Origin: Flavobacteriaceae bacterium
GTDB lineage: Bacteria > Bacteroidota > Bacteroidia > Flavobacteriales > Flavobacteriaceae
NCBI GenBank assembly: GCA_002401385.1
Contig: NVSY01000031.1
Location: 23,736 to 32,071 of the forward strand
Direction of reading: 5' to 3'
Length of the DNA: 8,336 nucleotides
The position numbers and the translations under genes were made by a program. Shown here piece by piece: positions 1 to 6,113 of the stretch (its first letter is position 1; each line of letters begins with the position of its first letter). Under the pieces are notes generated by a model. That model worked only from the letters and a program-made list of their open reading frames with translations. It ran no database searches and was not told the origin of the DNA.

Positions 1-4
1 GAAA

Positions 5-781
5 ATGACTAAACTAACCATCGTAAAAATAGGAGGAAATGTTATTGAAAACGAAAAAGATTTAAGACAGTTTCTCGTTCAGTTTTCAAAAATACAAGGT
101 GATAAAATTTTGGTACATGGAGGTGGTAAATCTGCGACTTCATTTGCAAAAAAATTAGGTTTGAGTCCGAAATTAGTAGACGGGAGAAGGATAACGGATA
201 AGCCGAATTTAGACATTGCAATAATGACATACGCTGGTTTGTTAAACAAAAACATAGTGGCAGGATTACAGCAAAATAGTTGTAATGCCATTGGATTAAC
301 AGGGGCAGATGCGAATACTATTGAATCGGAAAAGCGCCCCGTAAAAACCATAGACTATGGTTTTGTAGGTGATGTGAAAAAAGTAAATTCTAACAATATT
401 AACGCCTTAATTTCTGCTGGTTTTACACCTGTTTTCTGTGCTTTAACACACAACGGTTCAGGGCAATTACTCAATACCAATGCAGATACTATAGCTAGTG
501 AAATTGCAATTGCTATGAGTAGTGACTACGAAGTGGAATTGATGTATTGTTTCGAATTACAAGGGGTGTTAACGGATATTAATGATTTGAATTCAGTCAT
601 CAATCAGTTAAACGCCAAAAGCTATTCAGAATTTGTGGAGCAAGGAGTGATTTCGGATGGAATGCTGCCTAAATTAGAAAACTGCTTTAATGCATTAAAT
701 AAAGGAGTGTCCAATATTAAGATAGGGAATACAAACATGATATCTTCGGATTCAGTACGATGTACTAATATTAAATTATAA
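5..781 (+). CDS. argB: Acetylglutamate kinase (or N-succinylglutamate kinase), ArgB
   Basis: This cytoplasmic amino-acid-kinase family enzyme phosphorylates the gamma-carboxylate of an N-acylated glutamate, the second step of arginine synthesis. The 258-residue protein shows the family landmarks: KIGGN at residues 8-12, the glycine loop HGGGK at 38-42, DGRRITD at 59-65, LLNTNADTIASEIA at 155-168 and SDGMLPKLENC at 217-227. By position, K8, D161 and K223 correspond to the catalytic lysine, aspartate and lysine of the E. coli enzyme. The catalytic K8 sits almost at the N-terminus, so the extra N-terminal helix of arginine-inhibited hexameric kinases is absent, which suggests no arginine feedback (inference). 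In Bacteroides fragilis the equivalent pathway uses succinyl rather than acetyl groups, and the sequence does not settle which is used here. Only four bases precede the ATG, so upstream signals are not visible. The stop is one base before the next gene. Confidence 0.96.
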   Translation: MTKLTIVKIGGNVIENEKDLRQFLVQFSKIQGDKILVHGGGKSATSFAKKLGLSPKLVDGRRITDKPNLDIAIMTYAGLLNKNIVAGLQQNSCNAIGLTGADANTIESEKRPVKTIDYGFVGDVKKVNSNNINALISAGFTPVFCALTHNGSGQLLNTNADTIASEIAIAMSSDYEVELMYCFELQGVLTDINDLNSVINQLNAKSYSEFVEQGVISDGMLPKLENCFNALNKGVSNIKIGNTNMISSDSVRCTNIKL

Positions 782-782
782 G

Positions 783-1844
783 ATGAAAGTATTAAAAAAT
801 GAAGCAATTGAATTGCTTAAAGAACTTATAAAAACACAATCTTTCTCAGGAGAGGAGCAAGAAACAGCCCAGCTAATAATGCAGTGGTTTACTCAACAGA
901 ACATTCCTTTTGAGACTTCAAGGTATAATGTATGGGCAGTAAATAAACATTATGATGCCAGTAAGCCTACTATTTTGTTGAACTCACATCACGATACGGT
1001 AAGACCTAATAAAGGGTATACCAATAACCCGTTGGATGCTTTTGTGGAAGAAGGAAAATTATTTGGTTTGGGAAGTAATGATGCTGGTGGTTGTCTGGTT
1101 TCTTTATTAGCTGCTTTTACCCATTTTTATAAACAAGAGAATTTAGTTTATAATTTGGTGATAGTGGCATCGGCAGAAGAGGAAAATTCAGGGCCAAATG
1201 GATTGAATTCTATGTTGTCTATAATCCCAAAAATAGATGTGGCCATTGTTGGAGAGCCTACACAAATGGAAATGGCAGTGTCTGAAAAAGGGTTGTTGGT
1301 GATTGATGGAAAATCTATAGGAGAACCTGGTCATGCGGCTCATGGTTTAGGTGTGAATTCTATTTATCAGGCCATGAAAGATATTGAATGGATTCAATCT
1401 TATAAATTTCCGAAAACATCAAAATCTCTTGGAGAGGTTAGAATGACGGTAACTCAAATAAATGCAGGACGACAGCACAATGTAATTCCAGCAGAATGTG
1501 ATTTTGTGGTTGATGTTCGTGTGACTGATGCCTATTCAAACCAAGAAGTATTAACTATTATTCAGGAGCATACAGTATGTGATTTACAAGCGAGATCCTT
1601 GCGATTAAATTCTTCGTCGATTCCACAAGATCATAAAATAGTGCAAGCTGGTATTGCTATGGGACGTAAAACCTATGGTTCGGCAACGTTGTCTGATCAG
1701 GCAGTTTTGAGTTGTCCGTCGGTAAAAATGGGCCCAGGGGACACGCATAGATCACATTCAGCTGATGAGTTTATTTACCTCAAGGAGATTGAAGAAGGAA
1801 TTGAAATTTATGTAGCACTATTGACCAAGGTGATGATTAAATAA
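783..1844 (+). CDS. argE: M20 family metallo-deacylase, ArgE-like (N-acylornithine or N-acylcitrulline deacylase)
   Basis: This is a zinc-dependent amidohydrolase of the M20/ArgE/DapE family, 353 residues, which removes the N-acyl group from an arginine-pathway intermediate in the cytoplasm. The expected metal and catalytic motifs are visible in order: HHDTV at 69-73 (H69 ligand, D71), GSNDAGG at 97-103 (D100 bridging ligand), the acidic triplet E132-E134 (catalytic base and ligand), VGEPT at 156-160 (E158 ligand) and SHSADEF at 324-330 (H325 ligand). The lid domain lies roughly at 170-280, with GEPGHAAHG at 180-188 and RQHNVIP at 230-236. The start ATG is one base after the argB stop (TAA-G-ATG), so the two are almost certainly co-transcribed and probably translationally coupled. 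The family assignment is firm. The substrate is not: Bacteroidota commonly carbamoylate N-acylornithine, so this enzyme may act on N-acylcitrulline. An acetyl-lysine deacetylase (LysK-like) role is less likely given the flanking argB and argH. Confidence 0.9.
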   Translation: MKVLKNEAIELLKELIKTQSFSGEEQETAQLIMQWFTQQNIPFETSRYNVWAVNKHYDASKPTILLNSHHDTVRPNKGYTNNPLDAFVEEGKLFGLGSNDAGGCLVSLLAAFTHFYKQENLVYNLVIVASAEEENSGPNGLNSMLSIIPKIDVAIVGEPTQMEMAVSEKGLLVIDGKSIGEPGHAAHGLGVNSIYQAMKDIEWIQSYKFPKTSKSLGEVRMTVTQINAGRQHNVIPAECDFVVDVRVTDAYSNQEVLTIIQEHTVCDLQARSLRLNSSSIPQDHKIVQAGIAMGRKTYGSATLSDQAVLSCPSVKMGPGDTHRSHSADEFIYLKEIEEGIEIYVALLTKVMIK

Positions 1845-1960
1845 ATAAATATCACGGTCTGAGTATTGTAGAAGGGTTCTTTGTTAAAAAACAACAGGCA
1901 AAATTAGTCCGTATATTGGAGGTGAGTAGTACAGTTAAAAATAAATAAAACAGATAAGAA
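1845..1960 (+). other. Intergenic gap before argH with an unexplained open frame
   Basis: This 116-bp gap separates the M20 gene from argH, whereas the preceding gene pair is one base apart. I see no TAnnTTTG promoter element, terminator or convincing hairpin. One plus-strand frame, different from the upstream gene, stays open from 1841 to a TAA at 1946-1948 and reads as a plausible peptide (YHGLSIVEGFFVKKQQAKL and onward), but it has no ATG. It could be a gene remnant or chance. I do not recognise it as a family. Confidence 0.35.
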
Positions 1961-3247
1961 ATGAAACTTTGGGATAAAGGATTTTCGACAGATAAAAAAA
2001 TAGATATTTTTACCGTAGGTAATGATAGAGAATTGGATTTAGAATTGGCAAAATACGATGTGCTGGGGAATATTGCCCATGCGAAAATGCTGTCAAGTAT
2101 TGGTGTTTTGACTGGTGCTGAATGTGATGCCTTGGTGAAAGAATTAAAAGCAATTGGAGAGACAGTAAATGACGGTAGCTTTACTATTGAGGATACTTTT
2201 GAAGATGTACATTCAAAAATAGAGTATTTGTTAACTAAGAAACTAGGCGATGCTGGAAAGAAAATTCACACTGCACGTTCTAGAAACGATCAAGTTTTAG
2301 TGGATGTACAATTGTATTCAAAAGATAAGTTACAAGAAATAAAAACCGATGTAAAAGCCTTGTTTGATCTGTTAATGTCGTTAGCGGATACATATAAAGA
2401 TGTCTTATTACCAGGATATACGCATTTACAAATAGCCATGCCATCCTCTTTTGGAATGTGGTTTTCTGCCTATGCGGAGAGCTTGATAGACGATATGTAT
2501 TTTATAAATGCAGCCATTAAAGTAGCGGATCAAAATCCCTTAGGCTCAGCTGCTGGTTATGGAAGTTCTTTTGCGATTAATAGAACCATGACTACTGAGT
2601 TATTAGGTTTCGAGACTTTAAAATACAATTCGGTAGCCGCTCAAATGGGACGTGGGAAGTTAGAGAAATCTATTTCATTTGCAATTAGTAGTGTGGCGGC
2701 AACCTTGTCTAAAATGAGTATGGATATCTGTTTGTACATGAGTCAGAATTTTAGTTTTATTGCTTTTCCAGACGAATTAACCACAGGCTCGAGCATTATG
2801 CCCCATAAAAAAAATCCAGATGTTTTTGAATTAATCAGAGGAAAATGCAATAAGTTGCAGGCCATGCCTTATGAAATGACATTGATTTCTAATAATTTAC
2901 CAAGTGGCTATCACAGGGATTTACAATTGCTAAAAGAGAGTTTGATTCCAAATTTTTCTACCCTTAAATCCTGTTTGGAAATGCTGCATTATTCCTTAGA
3001 AAATGTACAAGTAAATAAGACTATTTTGGAAGATGATAAATACACTTATTTATTTAGTGTGGAAGCTGTGAATAAATTAGTGCAACAGGGGGTGCCATTT
3101 AGAGATGCTTATAAAATTGTAGGGAAGGATATTCAAGAAGGTAATTTTAATCCAGAAAAAGAAGTAAATCATACGCACGAAGGAAGTATTGGTAATTTGT
3201 GTTTAGATGAGATAAATGCGAAAATGGAAGGCGCTTTAAAGTTTTAA
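1961..3247 (+). CDS. argH: Argininosuccinate lyase
   Basis: ArgH splits argininosuccinate into arginine and fumarate, the last step of arginine synthesis, as a cytoplasmic homotetramer of the fumarase/aspartase superfamily. The 428-residue product carries the three conserved superfamily regions: HTARSRNDQV at 103-112, GYTHLQ at 152-157 (H155 being the expected catalytic histidine) and the signature GSSIMPHKKNPD at 276-287, a mobile loop whose serine pair S277/S278 holds the catalytic serine. The middle and C-terminus are helical, as in the family. It is shorter than the roughly 460 residues of proteobacterial enzymes but matches what I know of Bacteroidota versions. The ATG follows an A-rich stretch with no Shine-Dalgarno sequence, normal for this phylum, and the N-terminus (MKLWDKGFST) fits the family. 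It follows argB and the M20 deacylase on the same strand after a 116-bp gap, so it may be co-transcribed or have its own weak promoter. A large hairpin lies just beyond its stop. Confidence 0.97.
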   Translation: MKLWDKGFSTDKKIDIFTVGNDRELDLELAKYDVLGNIAHAKMLSSIGVLTGAECDALVKELKAIGETVNDGSFTIEDTFEDVHSKIEYLLTKKLGDAGKKIHTARSRNDQVLVDVQLYSKDKLQEIKTDVKALFDLLMSLADTYKDVLLPGYTHLQIAMPSSFGMWFSAYAESLIDDMYFINAAIKVADQNPLGSAAGYGSSFAINRTMTTELLGFETLKYNSVAAQMGRGKLEKSISFAISSVAATLSKMSMDICLYMSQNFSFIAFPDELTTGSSIMPHKKNPDVFELIRGKCNKLQAMPYEMTLISNNLPSGYHRDLQLLKESLIPNFSTLKSCLEMLHYSLENVQVNKTILEDDKYTYLFSVEAVNKLVQQGVPFRDAYKIVGKDIQEGNFNPEKEVNHTHEGSIGNLCLDEINAKMEGALKF

Positions 3248-3266
3248 TATTTGTACTAAGTAATAC

Positions 3267-3327
3267 ATTACTTCAGTCGTTTCTTTGTCGTATTGCAGGT
3301 CAATACGAGGAGGAACGACGTGGTAAT
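3267..3327 (+). repeat. Imperfect palindrome / REP-like hairpin between convergent genes
   Basis: The left arm at 3276-3295 pairs with the right arm at 3301-3319 around a 5-nt loop (CAGGT). In the plus-strand RNA this gives 19 pairs (16 Watson-Crick, 3 G-U) with one bulged G at 3287. After a small internal loop, ATTAC (3267-3271) pairs with GTAAT (3323-3327). The right arm contains CGAGGAGGAACGACGTGG followed by TAATCT. This resembles, from memory, the dispersed palindromic family with TTGCGAGGA...CGAAGCAATCT found in many bacterial genomes. No T-tract follows on either strand, so it is not a canonical intrinsic terminator, though it could protect the argH mRNA 3' end or help end transcription between the convergent genes. 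Only one copy lies in this window, so repeat status is an inference. Confidence 0.65.
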
Positions 3328-3356
3328 CTCCATATATGAAACAAAAAATAAATAGA

Positions 3357-4049
3357 TTATTTCTTCTCGCAAGCCTTCCAAACAACATCATTCGGACAAG
3401 GAGCAGTTACAGAAATAGGTTCCTTTTTTACAGGATGTATGAATTGGATATGCCTTGCGTGTAAGCTAATACTTGCGTCCTTATTGCTTCTTGCAAATCC
3501 GTATTTTAAATCACCTTTTATAGGACTTCCTATTTTTGAAAGTTGACATCTAATTTGATGATGCCTTCCTGTCTCTAGGTCAACCTCTAATAAATGAAAT
3601 GTATTGAGGGATTTCAAGACATTGTAATGCAAAACAGCATGTTTACTCTCTTTTATTTCAGAAGTATGAGCAGTTGATTTATTGTTTTTCGGGTTCTTTT
3701 TTAAAAAATGAACCAATGTGTCTTTTTGTTGAGGTGGCAGTTGTTTTACCAATGCCCAATAGGTTTTTTTTATCTGATGCTCTCGCAGCATTTTGTTCAA
3801 CCTTTCCAAAGCTTTTGAGGTACGTGCAAAAATAATAACCCCTGTAGTAGGGCGATCCAAACGATGTGCGACGCCTAAAAAAACATCGCCTGGTTTGTTG
3901 TATTTTTTCTTGATATATTGTTTTACAATATCACTTAGTGGAGTGTCTCCAGTTTTATCGCCTTGGACAATATCACCTGCTTTTTTATTGACAATTACCA
4001 AGTGATTGTCTTCATATAAAACCTCAAGAGTATCTACTGTAGATGCCAT
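3357..4049 (-). CDS. RluA-family pseudouridine synthase (no S4 domain)
   Basis: This enzyme is predicted to isomerise uridine to pseudouridine in rRNA or tRNA. The 230-residue protein has the RluA/RsuA catalytic motif AHRLDRPTTGVIIFA at 61-75, where D65 is the catalytic aspartate, and the second conserved block GRHHQIRCQL at 161-170 followed by a KGDLKYG segment at 178-184. The N-terminus (LEVLYEDNHLVIVNKKAGDIVQG) enters the catalytic domain directly, so the N-terminal S4 RNA-binding domain of RluC and RluD is absent. Target uridine and gene symbol cannot be assigned from sequence alone. It is the last gene of a minus-strand operon: its ATG is one base after the engB stop (TAA-A-ATG), which supports this start. 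Co-transcription with engB, a ribosome-assembly GTPase, makes an rRNA target plausible (inference). It converges on argH, with a hairpin in the gap. Confidence 0.92.
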   Translation of the reverse strand: MASTVDTLEVLYEDNHLVIVNKKAGDIVQGDKTGDTPLSDIVKQYIKKKYNKPGDVFLGVAHRLDRPTTGVIIFARTSKALERLNKMLREHQIKKTYWALVKQLPPQQKDTLVHFLKKNPKNNKSTAHTSEIKESKHAVLHYNVLKSLNTFHLLEVDLETGRHHQIRCQLSKIGSPIKGDLKYGFARSNKDASISLHARHIQFIHPVKKEPISVTAPCPNDVVWKACEKK

Positions 4050-4050
4050 T

Positions 4051-4659
4051 TTAAAGCTTGCTTAAATCGTCATTAATTTGGTCGATATAATCTAATATTT
4101 CCTTTTTTCCTTCGGATGTACTTGCGGAACTAACAAACCGTTTAGGCATTTCCGCCCAGGCTCCTTGGGTCATTTGACGTTCATAAAAAGCAATATTTTT
4201 ATTCAATTCAGAAAGTTTCACCTTGTCTGTTTTTGTAAAAACAATAGCAAAAGGAATACCGTTTTCACCTAAGTATTCCATAAATTCCAAATCAATTTTT
4301 TGAGGTTTGTGTCTACAATCTATCAGTACAAAAGTACAGGCTAGTTGTTGGCGTTGCTCAAAATAATCCTTGATAAATCCCTGAAATCCTGATCGTAATT
4401 TCTTAGAAACTCTCGCGTATCCATAACCTGGTAAATCTACCAAAAACCATTCGTCGTTAATCTTAAAATGATTAATTAACTGTGTCTTTCCTGGTGTTCC
4501 AGAGGTTTTAGCTAATTTACTATGGTCGGTAATCATATTAATTAGCGACGATTTTCCAACGTTAGATCTACCTATAAATGCATATTCTGGAATAGCATCT
4601 TTAGGACATTTGTTAACGTCAGTATTGCTAATAATAAACTTAGCTGCTTTAATTTTCAT
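4051..4659 (-). CDS. engB: Ribosome biogenesis GTP-binding protein EngB (YsxC/YihA)
   Basis: EngB is a small essential TRAFAC GTPase needed for late assembly of the large ribosomal subunit. The 202-residue protein is of usual length and has every G motif in order: G1 P-loop GRSNVGKSS at 30-38, the G2 region GTPGKT at 54-59, G3 DLPGYG at 75-80 (the DLPGYGYA form is typical of EngB), G4 TKTD at 142-145 and G5 SSAS at 177-180. There is no extra domain, which separates it from Era, EngA or Obg. It lies between an alpha/beta hydrolase and a pseudouridine synthase, with one base separating stop and start at both ends, which fits a tightly coupled operon and supports the ATG used. The name YsxC/YihA refers to the same family. 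Confidence 0.96.
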   Translation of the reverse strand: MKIKAAKFIISNTDVNKCPKDAIPEYAFIGRSNVGKSSLINMITDHSKLAKTSGTPGKTQLINHFKINDEWFLVDLPGYGYARVSKKLRSGFQGFIKDYFEQRQQLACTFVLIDCRHKPQKIDLEFMEYLGENGIPFAIVFTKTDKVKLSELNKNIAFYERQMTQGAWAEMPKRFVSSASTSEGKKEILDYIDQINDDLSKL

Positions 4660-4660
4660 C

Positions 4661-5425
4661 TTAAATACTATATTCTTTAAACCAATTTTCTAGTAAGCCA
4701 TTAAACTCTTCAGCATGTTCCATCATTGGAGTATGTCCACATTTTTCTATCCAAAAGAGACTGGAGTTTGGCAATAATTTGTCGAAATCAAATGCTACTT
4801 CTGGAGGAGTTACGATATCGTTTTTTCCCCAAATTAAACAAGTTCTAGTTTCGATATTTGGTAAATCTTTCGACATATTATGTCTGATGGCACTCTTAGC
4901 AATGGCTAAAATTTTAATCGCTTTTCTGCGGTCGTTTACCATTTCATATACTTCGTCTACGAGTTCTTTAGTGGCTACTGTTGGGTCGTAAAAAACGTTA
5001 GACGTTTTCTCTTTAATGTATTCGTAATCACCTCTTTTAGGGTAAGAATCTCCCATGGAGTTTTCATAGAGTCCTGAGCTTCCTGCAAGGACCATAGCTT
5101 TGATCATTTCGGGGTGGTTATTCGCGAAATATAATGCAACATGACCTCCGAGTGAGTTTCCTAATAAAACTACATCGTCCAGCTTTTTAAATTCAATAAA
5201 TTCTTTAACAAACTTAGATAGATTCTTAACGTTTGTTTTTAACAAAGGAAGTTCAAATATTGGTAGTTCAGGTATGAGGACTTTATAACCTATTTTTGAA
5301 AAATGATTTAACACACCTTCAAAGTTACTAAGTGCGCCCATAAGTCCGTGTAAAACAATTATAGGTTGCCCTTCGCCTTTTTCTAAATAGCTAAATTTAT
5401 CTTCTTTGATTAGTTGTTGGGTCAT
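4661..5425 (-). CDS. Alpha/beta-fold hydrolase
   Basis: This 254-residue soluble protein has the complete alpha/beta hydrolase machinery: an oxyanion-hole motif LHGLMG at 25-30, the nucleophile elbow GNSLGG at 89-94 with S91 as nucleophile, the acid in WGKNDIVTP with D203, and the catalytic histidine H231 in CGHTPMMEH. A helical cap lies roughly at residues 120-185. No signal peptide is visible, so it is probably cytoplasmic. The substrate is unknown; family relatives include esterases, lipases, haloperoxidase-like enzymes and C-C bond hydrolases, and nothing here distinguishes them. It is the first gene of the minus-strand operon with engB and the pseudouridine synthase (one-base gap to engB) and is divergent from mraZ. 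An exact TAnnTTTG element lies 22 bases upstream of its ATG. I recall the same neighbourhood next to mraZ in other flavobacteria, which has not been checked here. Confidence 0.9.
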   Translation of the reverse strand: MTQQLIKEDKFSYLEKGEGQPIIVLHGLMGALSNFEGVLNHFSKIGYKVLIPELPIFELPLLKTNVKNLSKFVKEFIEFKKLDDVVLLGNSLGGHVALYFANNHPEMIKAMVLAGSSGLYENSMGDSYPKRGDYEYIKEKTSNVFYDPTVATKELVDEVYEMVNDRRKAIKILAIAKSAIRHNMSKDLPNIETRTCLIWGKNDIVTPPEVAFDFDKLLPNSSLFWIEKCGHTPMMEHAEEFNGLLENWFKEYSI

Positions 5426-5447
5426 TTATAGTTGGTTTTTAACTACG

Positions 5448-5455
5448 CAAAGGTA
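5448..5455 (-). promoter_or_regulatory. Putative -7 promoter element of the hydrolase-engB operon
   Basis: Read on the minus strand this is TACCTTTG, an exact match to the Bacteroidota -7 consensus TAnnTTTG. It lies 22 bases upstream of the hydrolase ATG, giving a short leader. I do not see a clear TTG -33 element at the usual 17-23 base spacing, so the upstream half is weak. Confidence 0.6.
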
Positions 5456-5582
5456 GCCAATTTATGCCAAAATACGATTTTTTTGCTCATAGTATTAATG
5501 AAGCGTTAAAATTACTTTTAACTCCTTGTTCTTCAATTTTATATCTGTAAAGGGCGAATAGTGTTAAAAGTTATCAACAATG

Positions 5583-5607
5583 TGGGAATTTGTGGGGGAT
5601 TATGGGA
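5583..5607 (+). promoter_or_regulatory. MraZ operator: three TGGGN direct repeats, 10-bp period
   Basis: TGGGA (5583-5587), TGGGG (5593-5597) and TGGGA (5603-5607) are separated by exactly five bases each. Direct TGGGN repeats with 5-nt spacers upstream of mraZ are the established binding site of MraZ in E. coli and the architecture reported for other bacteria. The repeats end nine bases before the putative -7 element, so bound MraZ would cover the upstream promoter region. Autoregulation of the mraZ-rsmH-ftsL-ftsI operon is inferred. Confidence 0.85.
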
Positions 5608-5616
5608 TTTTTTTTC

Positions 5617-5624
5617 TATTTTTG
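5617..5624 (+). promoter_or_regulatory. Putative -7 promoter element of the mraZ/dcw operon
   Basis: TATTTTTG matches the Bacteroidota -7 consensus TAnnTTTG exactly and lies 21 bases before the chosen mraZ ATG. A TTTG at 5589-5592 could serve as the -33 element, although the 24-base spacer is slightly long. That candidate sits inside the MraZ repeat array, which would suit repression. Confidence 0.6.
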
Positions 5625-5645
5625 AATTCAAACTATAGATTCGGG

Positions 5646-6113
5646 ATGGTTAATTTAATCGAGACATATGAGTGTAAAGCGGATGCCAAAGGGCGTGTTG
5701 CGATGCCTATGGCGTTTCGAAAGCAACTTACTGAGGTGTTGGAAGATGGCTTTGTGTTGAAACGATCGGTCTTTGAGTCTTGTTTAGATTTGTATCCGAA
5801 AAAGGAGTGGGATGTGATGATGCAGAAAGTAGGAAAACTGAACAGGTTTAATCGCAAAGTTGACAAGTTTGTGCGTCAATTGACGGCAGGAATAAAAAAA
5901 GTAGAGCTTGATTCAGCAGCTCGATTTTTAATTCCAAAGGACTTATTGGTATTTTCTGGAATTTCCAAGAATATTGTATTGATTGGTCAGGGAGAAAAAA
6001 TTGAAGTTTGGGATAAAGACAAGTATGAGGCGTTTATTAATGATGACGAAGACTTTGGTGATTTAGCTGAAGAAGTTATGGGGAATTTAAATTTTGATGA
6101 AGATGTATCATAA
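5646..6113 (+). CDS. mraZ: Transcriptional regulator MraZ
   Basis: MraZ is the DNA-binding regulator, with two SpoVT-AbrB-like folds, encoded first in the division and cell wall cluster; it binds TGGGN repeats upstream of its own gene. From this start the protein has 155 residues, the usual size, with half-site motifs DAKGR at 13-17 and DSAAR at 89-93 (the second has alanine in place of glycine). The C-terminus is acidic. I chose the ATG at 5646 because MVNLIETYECKADAKGR is the standard Bacteroidota N-terminus. The in-frame ATG at 5580 would add 22 residues encoded by the operator and promoter. A matching array of three TGGGN repeats lies 39 bases upstream, so autoregulation is likely. Its 3' end overlaps the rsmH start by 11-17 bases, showing tight coupling. 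Confidence 0.94.
   Translation: MVNLIETYECKADAKGRVAMPMAFRKQLTEVLEDGFVLKRSVFESCLDLYPKKEWDVMMQKVGKLNRFNRKVDKFVRQLTAGIKKVELDSAARFLIPKDLLVFSGISKNIVLIGQGEKIEVWDKDKYEAFINDDEDFGDLAEEVMGNLNFDEDVS

Larger units (their letters stand above)
5426..5645. promoter_or_regulatory. Divergent control region between the hydrolase operon and the dcw cluster
   Basis: This 220-bp AT-rich stretch lies between divergently transcribed genes. It contains a minus-strand TAnnTTTG element at 5448-5455, three MraZ-type TGGGN repeats at 5583-5607 and a plus-strand TAnnTTTG element at 5617-5624. The middle part (about 5456-5570) shows no further recognisable site. An open frame starting at an ATG at 5580 runs into mraZ but crosses the operator and promoter, so I treat it as non-coding. 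Confidence 0.7.

Noticed and set aside
42..351. Two overlapping minus-strand open frames across argB
   Set aside because: Both lie opposite the conserved ArgB kinase motifs and look like shadow frames.
1867..1881. Short AGAA-GGG-TTCT inverted repeat in the gap before argH
   Set aside because: The stem is only four pairs and no T-tract follows, so it is too weak for a terminator or riboswitch.
3328..3356. Hairpin plus A-rich stretch as a canonical bidirectional intrinsic terminator
   Set aside because: The A-rich run does not directly follow the hairpin as a T-tract on either transcript, so I list the structure as a repeat/hairpin and not as a terminator.
3793..4005. 70-codon plus-strand open frame inside the pseudouridine synthase gene
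   Set aside because: It is antisense to a gene with clear catalytic motifs, shows no family signature and is explained as a shadow frame.
4779..4991. 70-codon plus-strand open frame inside the alpha/beta hydrolase gene
   Set aside because: It is antisense to the hydrolase coding region, with no recognisable domain or promoter of its own.
5571..5579. TTATCAACA-like sequence (around 5570-5579) resembling a DnaA box
   Set aside because: It is a single copy with one mismatch to TTATCCACA. There is no cluster of boxes and no dnaA or dnaN nearby, so it is not evidence for an origin.
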